From an uncultured Lachnospiraceae bacterium (GTDB lineage Bacteria > Bacillota > Clostridia > Lachnospirales > Lachnospiraceae), in the NCBI GenBank assembly GCA_910588755.1, contig CAJUQZ010000012.1, forward strand, positions 28,029 through 49,918: 21,890 bases of DNA. The letters are read 5' to 3'. Under the pieces are notes generated by a model. It made no database searches. It had not been told where the DNA came from and was given only the letters and a program-made list of their open reading frames with translations. Below are positions 17,326 to 21,890 of this stretch, piece by piece. Positions within the stretch are counted from its first letter, which is position 1; each line of letters begins with the position of its first letter. The position numbers were made by a program, and so were the translations under genes.

Positions 17326-18207
17326 TCAGTCTTGTTTTGTCCGGTGTCTGGTCAGACGAACAAAGCGACAAAATCCCTGGCGCTTCGCCTGCCTGGATGT
17401 TATTCCTACATAGATTGCATTTTTCGGGCATCCCTGCGCACACGCACCACACCGGATACACTCGGCAGAATCCGGCTCACGCACAGGATCAACTTCCATC
17501 TTACATAGCTCTTTGCACTTTCCACAGTTCACGCACTGATTCTTGTCCACCTCTAGATGACACAGGCTGACCTTGTTCATGATGCCGTAAATCGCCCCGA
17601 GCGGACAGAGCGTACGGCAGAAAAACCGATACACAAAAATACAGCCTACAATTGTCAGAATCAGTATTGCCATCTTCAACGAAAAGAGCGCGCCTATCGT
17701 CCGACGAAGCTCCTCGTGCGCGCTAAGCAGCGGAATGCCGCCCTGCAGCGTTCCCGCCGGACAGATATACTGGCAAAATGCTGGCTTCCCCATACCCATA
17801 TAGTTGGTCGCCACAACCGGAAGCACCAAAACAAACACGACCAGAACCAGATACTTTATATACAAAAATAGTTTCTTCAACTTCAGCTTTGGCGATGGAA
17901 TCTTGTGTATCAATTCCTGTATCAGCCCAAACGGACAAAGCCATCCGCATACTGCCCGCCCAAGCAACACGCCAAACGCCAGCAACATGCCAACCACATA
18001 GAAACTGAACTGAAAGCTCATAGACCCGTTTACCGCCTGCAGCGCCCCAATCGGACAGGCCAGCCCTGCTGCCGGACACGAATAACAGTTCAGCCCCGGA
18101 TTGCAGAACTGTTTCCATTTTCCCTGATAAATCTTTCCGCCCTTATAATTCAGAAGATGTGCATTAGAGTAGCCAAACGCAATCATCTGTACAATTTTTC
18201 GCTTCAT
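17326..18207 (-). CDS. Membrane polyferredoxin (NapH/CcoG-like 4Fe-4S protein)
   Basis: A 293-residue membrane-anchored electron carrier. Two hydrophobic segments are obvious (about 68-84 and 115-133) with another at about 178-195. Paired CxxxCP motifs sit at the membrane interface (Cys87/91, Cys145/149, Cys197/201), as in NapH- and CcoG-type proteins. A C-terminal double 4Fe-4S ferredoxin domain follows (CVNCGKCKELC at 225-235 and CIRCGACAQGCP from 250). Extra cysteines near the N-terminus (35, 41, 44, 51) resemble the same set. The ATG at 18207 lies five bases after GGAGG; a TTG four codons earlier falls inside that site. It is the last gene of a redox set with the CXXC microprotein and the TlpA-like lipoprotein, and may pass electrons across the membrane to them. 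Confidence 0.9.
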   Translation of the reverse strand: MKRKIVQMIAFGYSNAHLLNYKGGKIYQGKWKQFCNPGLNCYSCPAAGLACPIGALQAVNGSMSFQFSFYVVGMLLAFGVLLGRAVCGWLCPFGLIQELIHKIPSPKLKLKKLFLYIKYLVLVVFVLVLPVVATNYMGMGKPAFCQYICPAGTLQGGIPLLSAHEELRRTIGALFSLKMAILILTIVGCIFVYRFFCRTLCPLGAIYGIMNKVSLCHLEVDKNQCVNCGKCKELCKMEVDPVREPDSAECIRCGACAQGCPKNAIYVGITSRQAKRQGFCRFVRLTRHRTKQD

Positions 18208-18290
18208 GTGAACCTCCAACCCATCACATAAATTCCCATTCGCACACTTTAGCAGACGCCCAAATCAAGATGGTGAAATCTTCACATTAT

Positions 18291-18437
18291 TCACCCCAGT
18301 CCGATACATTCCAGACAGATATTGACAGCCTTGTTCAGCACGACTTCCACTTCTCCCCTCGCGCTACCATATATCATAAATGCGACAGCCACCACCGTGA
18401 TAGCAATTCTAGCAAAACGTTTTGTCCTACAGTGCAT
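18291..18437 (-). CDS. CD1871A-like CXXC microprotein
   Basis: A 48-residue membrane peptide. Its ATG at 18437 lies inside the last codons of the TlpA-like gene, overlapping it by 11 bases. The N-terminus is basic (MHCRTKRFAR), followed by one hydrophobic helix (IAITVVAVAFMIYG), then GEVEVVLNKAVNICLECIGLG ending the protein with a C-L-E-C motif. This C-terminal signature matches the small CD1871A-type CXXC family of Clostridia, typically found beside TlpA and 4Fe-4S genes. The predicted arrangement is one membrane pass with a redox-active cysteine pair near the far end. Translational coupling to the lipoprotein is likely. The function is unproven; a thiol-electron relay between the polyferredoxin and the lipoprotein is my inference. 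Confidence 0.85.
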   Translation of the reverse strand: MHCRTKRFARIAITVVAVAFMIYGSARGEVEVVLNKAVNICLECIGLG

Positions 18438-19053
18438 TCAAATAGTCCTCCACAAATGTTTTGTACCCATCTACATCAGCACCAATAATTGGCTCTCCTA
18501 CAAGTTTTCCTTCCTTGTCAACAAACAATGTCGTAGGTACACCCACAATCCAACTCATGACCGCATCAAAATCATCATTGGCAATAATGTGCGTAAATTC
18601 CGCTCCTGCTTTCTCTGTGATTGTCACCGCAAGGTCGTGGTGCGCCGTATCCTCGTCACCTGAAATGTCTACGATCAGTCCGACCATCTGCACATTGTCC
18701 GGCATGGAGGCCGCCCACTCCCCCAATTCCGGCATTTCCGCGATGCACGGATTACAGAAGGTTCCCCAGATATTCACGACCGTCAGATCCTTTTCCCCAA
18801 AAATATCTTCCGTGACTGTATTCCCATCTAAGTCCTTTGCTGTAAATGTAGGCATCTGGGTCGGAAATCCTGTCCTGTCATCTGACGCATTTTCCTGATC
18901 TCCCGCCTCATTCCCTGCCGGCCCTGAATCCGCCACGCCTGGCGTTTCCACCTGTTGTGTATCCGCTGCAGGGGTTTTTCCACAACCTGCAGCAAACAAA
19001 GCCACCCCCAGCAGTATACCACCCCAACACATCTTCCTGTCAATTCGTCCCAT
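18427..19053 (-). CDS. TlpA-like thioredoxin-fold lipoprotein
   Basis: An extracytoplasmic thiol-disulfide protein of 208 residues. It has a lipoprotein signal (basic MGRIDRK, hydrophobic GGILLGVALF, lipobox FAAGC with Cys24), then a low-complexity linker (about 25-62). A TlpA/ResA-type thioredoxin domain follows with the redox motif WGTFCNPC (Cys100 and Cys103) and the cis-proline loop GVPT (Pro173). The start at 19053 has AAAGGGAG nine bases upstream; ten more open codons lie before it without support. Its end overlaps the CXXC microprotein gene, and the polyferredoxin follows, so it is the anchored surface partner of a redox operon. It likely reduces surface disulfides or peroxides. Confidence 0.93.
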   Translation of the reverse strand: MGRIDRKMCWGGILLGVALFAAGCGKTPAADTQQVETPGVADSGPAGNEAGDQENASDDRTGFPTQMPTFTAKDLDGNTVTEDIFGEKDLTVVNIWGTFCNPCIAEMPELGEWAASMPDNVQMVGLIVDISGDEDTAHHDLAVTITEKAGAEFTHIIANDDFDAVMSWIVGVPTTLFVDKEGKLVGEPIIGADVDGYKTFVEDYLNAL

Positions 19054-19187
19054 TTCTATAATCTCCCTTTCTATCCCATACACTGTAATGATTCATGCCA
19101 CATAGATTACGGCTGCTCCTTCTTTTCCGGCGCATACTTAAAAAGTCATTTTTGCCTGCTGTACGCCCTGGATTCCCTTTTTATCTT

Positions 19188-20384
19188 TTATCTGTTCTCT
19201 GTCCTGCGCTCCGCAAAGATTCGCACCTTTGGTCCCCCACTGCCGCCTTCAAGCACAGCGGTCAGGTCAGCCTGATTGAGCCATGCAAGCGCCTTGCTGT
19301 TTGTCTGCACCACCGGCTTCCACTCCGCGCCCACCTGCCTGTTTACAATATGGACCTCACAGCTTTCCCCGCAAGCATCAAGACCCTTTAAGGTGTATTC
19401 CGCCCGCATCCTCACGCCTGTTTCCGCACTGTACGTCTGCGCGTCACACCCCTCCGACATGATTGTGCCCCTGAAGTATTTTGTGTCGCAATAGCCTGTA
19501 AAATATACATCATTTTTCCAGTTCTCTCCCGCACCGCGCTCCTCACAGCGCGTGATCAGCACCTGGATTGATAAAATCTCCTCCCTGTCCGCCAAAAACT
19601 GACGAATCGAATCAAACACACTCGCGCTCTGTTTCGCATCATAGCCATGCCCCTGATCCCTCATCAGCTGCAATTGGCACTGCCCTTCCTGATAGCAGGC
19701 CTGCGCACGAACAGCATAGGAAAAATGCACTACCGTATCTTCTGTACCATGTATGATCAGTACCTTGCCGCGATATGCAGACAACTCCAAAAAAGGCTCC
19801 ATTCCGACCACTTCCTCATGAAAGGCCCTGCCAAGCAAAGTGCACCCGCAATCAATTACCTCCGGTACATTCTGGGGATCATAGCTAGCACCCCCAAGAC
19901 ACCCTCTCCTGGCATGGTCCGGAATACACAGCGCCGGTGAGACCATAACTAACCGCGCCACCTGGCCGCCACAGCGTGCCGCCGCAAGCCCCGACACAAA
20001 ACCGCCCTGGCTATAGCCCAAAAGCACCAGCTGTCCGGCATCTGTACACGCCAACCCCTGCGCATAGCCAATCACCGTCAGCAGGTCCTCCACTTCTGAA
20101 AGAACTGTCATGTCTGTTGACTTTCCATCACTTTTTGACGCCGCAGGCTCGCCGTCACGCCCACCGCCACAGAAGCTAAAGCAGAACGCCATATAGCCAA
20201 TGCGCGCAAAAGCCTGGCAGTAGCCCTCCATATCTGTATAATTACCCGTAAACCCATGACTTGCCACCACGATAGGGTACTTTCCCCCCGCCGCAAAAGC
20301 CGCCGGATAAAACTGCTTTCCGCGGATTGTCAGCCCGTTTCTCTCACATGTAAATAGTTCCTCTTTTATCATATTATTTTCCAA
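19188..20384 (-). CDS. Alpha/beta hydrolase fused to a DUF3237-like domain
   Basis: A two-domain protein of 398 residues. The N-terminal part is an alpha/beta hydrolase: oxyanion region VVASHGFTGNY, nucleophile elbow LGYSQGG (Ser125), Asp216 in HGTEDTVV and His246 in DQGHGYD, resembling feruloyl-esterase/dienelactone-hydrolase-like enzymes. From about residue 275 a second domain resembles DUF3237 (FTGYCDTKYFRGTI, later NSKALAWLNQADL), normally a separate beta-barrel protein of unknown function. No signal peptide is seen, so it is cytoplasmic. The start is uncertain: a TTG at 20384 has AAGGGAG eight bases upstream, while the ATG at 20372 (four codons later) has only a weak site. It lies just downstream of the hypothetical gene, probably in one transcript. 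The substrate is unknown. Confidence 0.85.
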   Translation of the reverse strand: MENNMIKEELFTCERNGLTIRGKQFYPAAFAAGGKYPIVVASHGFTGNYTDMEGYCQAFARIGYMAFCFSFCGGGRDGEPAASKSDGKSTDMTVLSEVEDLLTVIGYAQGLACTDAGQLVLLGYSQGGFVSGLAAARCGGQVARLVMVSPALCIPDHARRGCLGGASYDPQNVPEVIDCGCTLLGRAFHEEVVGMEPFLELSAYRGKVLIIHGTEDTVVHFSYAVRAQACYQEGQCQLQLMRDQGHGYDAKQSASVFDSIRQFLADREEILSIQVLITRCEERGAGENWKNDVYFTGYCDTKYFRGTIMSEGCDAQTYSAETGVRMRAEYTLKGLDACGESCEVHIVNRQVGAEWKPVVQTNSKALAWLNQADLTAVLEGGSGGPKVRIFAERRTENR

Positions 20385-20429
20385 AACAATCTCTCCCTTA
20401 TCCTTCCTCTGCTTCAATCATACTATCCT

Positions 20430-20987
20430 TCAGTCCGTCAGTGATGCCCCGATCACCACAAACCGTCCCATGTTCTTGTCATACACACTCCACATGGCTG
20501 TCCCCCACCAGTCTTTTCCGTCGTCAAAATAGTCCGAAAAATCATCATTCCAGCTATATATCTCCAAATCCGTCTGTGAGACCGGAAACAGCATATGATT
20601 CATCCGTCTGAAATCCTCCACTGTATAGGGAACTCCATATGGCGGTTCAAAAAATGCATACCAGTAATTCATCTTACTGAAAAATGGCTTGATTCCGACC
20701 TCCTCTGGCGGCAAAACCCAGCCATTATTTCCCTCATAAAAAAACGCGTCCACATCAATCCTTTTGCATTTCATTTTTTGTTCCTCAACCGTAAATGCAT
20801 CAAAGTCATAACGGTTTCCTACTCTCGTTCTGCTCCTCATACAGATAATTGCTTCAATTACCGCCTCCTTATGGGATTCTTCGCCCTTATATTCCTCGTC
20901 CGCCGCAAGCAGTACGTAGTCTAGCAGCAGCTCGCTATACTTTTCCTCCAGTTTTTGATATGCAATATCATCTACCAATTCCTTCAT
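20430..20987 (-). CDS. Hypothetical protein, 185 residues
   Basis: I do not recognise this protein. It is acidic and rich in aromatic residues, has no signal peptide or membrane segment, and starts with a helical stretch (LVDDIAYQKLEEKYSELLLDYVLL). The middle contains VDAFFYEGNNGWVLPPEEVGIKPFF, and the C-terminal part has Trp/Tyr-rich blocks (YSWNDDFSDYFDDGKDWWG, then AMWSVYDKNMGRFVVIGAS). The pattern resembles small cytoplasmic immunity- or SMI1-like proteins only in general character; no family motif supports this. The ATG at 20987 has AAGGA about nine bases upstream. The gene ends shortly before the alpha/beta hydrolase gene on the same strand, so the two are probably co-transcribed. Confidence 0.75.
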   Translation of the reverse strand: MKELVDDIAYQKLEEKYSELLLDYVLLAADEEYKGEESHKEAVIEAIICMRSRTRVGNRYDFDAFTVEEQKMKCKRIDVDAFFYEGNNGWVLPPEEVGIKPFFSKMNYWYAFFEPPYGVPYTVEDFRRMNHMLFPVSQTDLEIYSWNDDFSDYFDDGKDWWGTAMWSVYDKNMGRFVVIGASLTD

Positions 20988-21004
20988 AAATATATTTCCT
21001 TTTT

Positions 21005-21058
21005 AATACTCAGTAGGCAATACTCAATACTCTATACTCAATAGGCAATACTCAATAC
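21005..21058. repeat. Short tandem repeat in the divergent spacer
   Basis: Two 26-base copies (21005-21030 and 21033-21058) with a 28-base period share the core GGCAATACTCAATAC and differ at two positions. The smaller motif ATACTC recurs five times. It lies directly upstream of the hypothetical gene's ribosome binding site. A perfect ATGATATCAT palindrome follows at 21065-21074. Confidence 0.75.
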
Positions 21059-21093
21059 GATAACATGATATCATAGCCAGAACTTTAAATCCA

Positions 21094-21158
21094 CCTGTTT
21101 TTATAATTTCGGCAAAACAGGGTTTATATGAAAAAAACAGGCCAAAACACCTGTTTTT
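21094..21158. repeat. Four CCTGTTTT half-sites forming two dyads
   Basis: CCTGTTTTT occurs at 21094-21102 and 21150-21158, and its complement AAAACAGG at 21114-21121 and 21134-21141. They make two inverted repeats in opposite half-site order, with arms of 8 and 9 bp. The second (21133-21158) ends in a T-run and could also act as a terminator. Their position between divergent genes suggests operators. Confidence 0.55.
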
Positions 21159-21206
21159 AAGCATAATTATCTCATAATCCCATATACTGTCTACGAGGTA
21201 TTTTTC

Positions 21207-21722
21207 ATGAAAGCATTAAAAAGATATACAATCATTGGAATCGTATTTGTTCTGGCCACAGGGACACTTTTTCATTTTCTGTATGACTGGACTGGTCAAA
21301 ATGAAATTATAGGTCTTTTCACACCAATCAATGAATCTATATGGGAACATATGAAATTATTATTTTTCCCAATGTCAGCCTATGCACTGATCATGATTAT
21401 AAAATTCCATACAAAATACCCCTGCATTACTGCTTCTCTCTGCACTGGCATTCTGGCAGGAACCCTCTTTATCCCACTTTTTTACTATGCTTATACAACT
21501 GTGCTCGGAACAAATCTTTTTATCATCGATATCAGCATATTTATTCTGAGTATCCTCATAGCTTTTTTACTTTCTTACAGACTGACACGCTCCGGCAAGC
21601 TGGGAGCTTACACACTTTTGTTATGTGTATTTGTGTGTATTCTGCTTGTCTGCTTTATCATTTTTACCAATCACCCGCCAGACACCACTTTGTTTCAGGA
21701 CCCGACAGCCTCAAACGATTGA
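21207..21722 (+). CDS. DUF6512-like membrane protein
   Basis: A 171-residue integral membrane protein with about five hydrophobic helices (roughly 8-25, 50-66, 76-97, 104-125 and 133-155). The motif LFTPINESIWEHMKLLFFP after the first helix is characteristic of the DUF6512 family found in Firmicutes. The function is unknown. The ATG has GAGGT seven bases upstream. The gene is single, divergent from the hypothetical gene and followed by a weak hairpin and a tRNA. The codon composition is more AT-rich than the genes to its left. Confidence 0.82.
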   Translation: MKALKRYTIIGIVFVLATGTLFHFLYDWTGQNEIIGLFTPINESIWEHMKLLFFPMSAYALIMIIKFHTKYPCITASLCTGILAGTLFIPLFYYAYTTVLGTNLFIIDISIFILSILIAFLLSYRLTRSGKLGAYTLLLCVFVCILLVCFIIFTNHPPDTTLFQDPTASND

Positions 21723-21757
21723 TTTGAATGTCCGGTTAAAATATATCAATTACAAAA

Positions 21758-21783
21758 TTTCAGAATTTCAAAATTTTCTGAAA
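21758..21783 (+). terminator. Weak AT-rich terminator after the DUF6512-like gene
   Basis: TTTCAGAA (21758-21765) pairs with TTCTGAAA (21776-21783) around a ten-base loop, followed shortly by a T-run (21787-21791). The stem is AT-rich and of low stability. Confidence 0.4.
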
Positions 21784-21803
21784 AAATTTTTCTCATAAAG
21801 TTA

Positions 21804-21831
21804 TTGCAATATTTCATCATCGTGCTATAAT
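21804..21831 (+). promoter_or_regulatory. tRNA promoter
   Basis: TTGCAA (21804-21809) and a perfect TATAAT (21826-21831) are 16 bases apart. The start would fall near 21838, only about three bases before the mature tRNA end, so the precursor would be nearly leaderless. Confidence 0.65.
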
Positions 21832-21840
21832 GATTTTTAT

Positions 21841-21890
21841 GGAAGCATAGCTCAGCTGGGATGAGCGCTCGCCTGACTAGCGGGAGGCCA
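21841..21890 (+). tRNA. tRNA-Val(GAC), 5' part, cut by the window end
   Basis: The sequence opens with a 7-base acceptor strand (GGAAGCA), U8-A9, a D-arm (GCTC, loop AGCTGGGAT, GAGC), and an anticodon arm CTCGC-CTGACTA-GCGGG. The loop has U33 followed by GAC at positions 34-36, read as valine. Position 37 is U, where a purine is usual, and the stem includes one U-G pair. The T-arm and 3' end lie outside the window, so identity and integrity cannot be confirmed. Confidence 0.7.

Noticed and set aside
18413..18424. LacI-type operator CAAAACGTTTTG
   Set aside because: A perfect palindrome, but it lies inside the early codons of the CXXC microprotein gene with no promoter nearby; probably a coincidence of codon content.
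21841..21890. Amber-suppressor tRNA (anticodon CTA)
   Set aside because: CTA occurs in the loop, but the base before it is A instead of the invariant U33, and the stem pairing places GAC in the anticodon.

Overview
The window looks like a chromosomal segment of a low-to-mid GC Clostridia genome, most likely Lachnospiraceae. This rests on recognised family content: short GH77 enzymes, an OARD1-like macro protein, a CD1871A-type CXXC microprotein between a TlpA lipoprotein and a polyferredoxin, a DUF6512 membrane protein, and strong AGGAGG-type ribosome binding sites. It is a mosaic of small metabolic, transport and regulatory units. I see no phage, insertion sequence, CRISPR array or classical defence island.

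Left part (1-6600), all on the minus strand. A 4-alpha-glucanotransferase (malQ) is followed by a LacI-family regulator cut by the window edge. The malQ promoter has a LacI-type dyad just downstream of its -10 box, so the two genes look like a self-regulated maltodextrin cassette. Next come UDP-glucose 6-dehydrogenase (ugd), a RecB-like nuclease fused to an XPD/DinG-type iron-sulfur helicase, and a 74-residue HPr-like protein that lacks the phosphorylatable histidine loop but keeps the Ser-46 region.

Middle (6600-13540). A gene-poor stretch of about 670 bases holds divergent promoters, two copies of a GTATAC palindrome, a structured intergenic repeat and a long inverted repeat. It precedes two overlapping plus-strand genes for an asymmetric heterodimeric ABC exporter. 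A very strong hairpin separates these from a convergent MATE efflux gene. A second copy of the structured repeat lies before a plus-strand pair: a macro-domain ADP-ribose hydrolase and a nitroreductase.

Right part (13550-20990), again all minus strand. A hypothetical gene is followed by an alpha/beta hydrolase with a DUF3237-like C-terminal domain. Then comes a thiol-redox set (TlpA-like lipoprotein, 48-residue CXXC protein, membrane polyferredoxin), an AraC/GyrI-like regulator, an ADP-ribosylglycohydrolase and a second malQ. A 62-bp tandem repeat runs from the 3' end of the regulator gene into the following spacer.

Right edge (20990-21890). A repeat-rich divergent spacer, a DUF6512 membrane protein on the plus strand, and the first 50 bases of a tRNA, probably Val(GAC), with an almost leaderless promoter.

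The clearest candidates for under-described biology are the TlpA/CXXC/polyferredoxin trio, the nuclease-helicase fusion, the His-less HPr-like protein with its operator pair, the hydrolase-DUF3237 fusion and the paired structured repeats. No single feature proves a new system.
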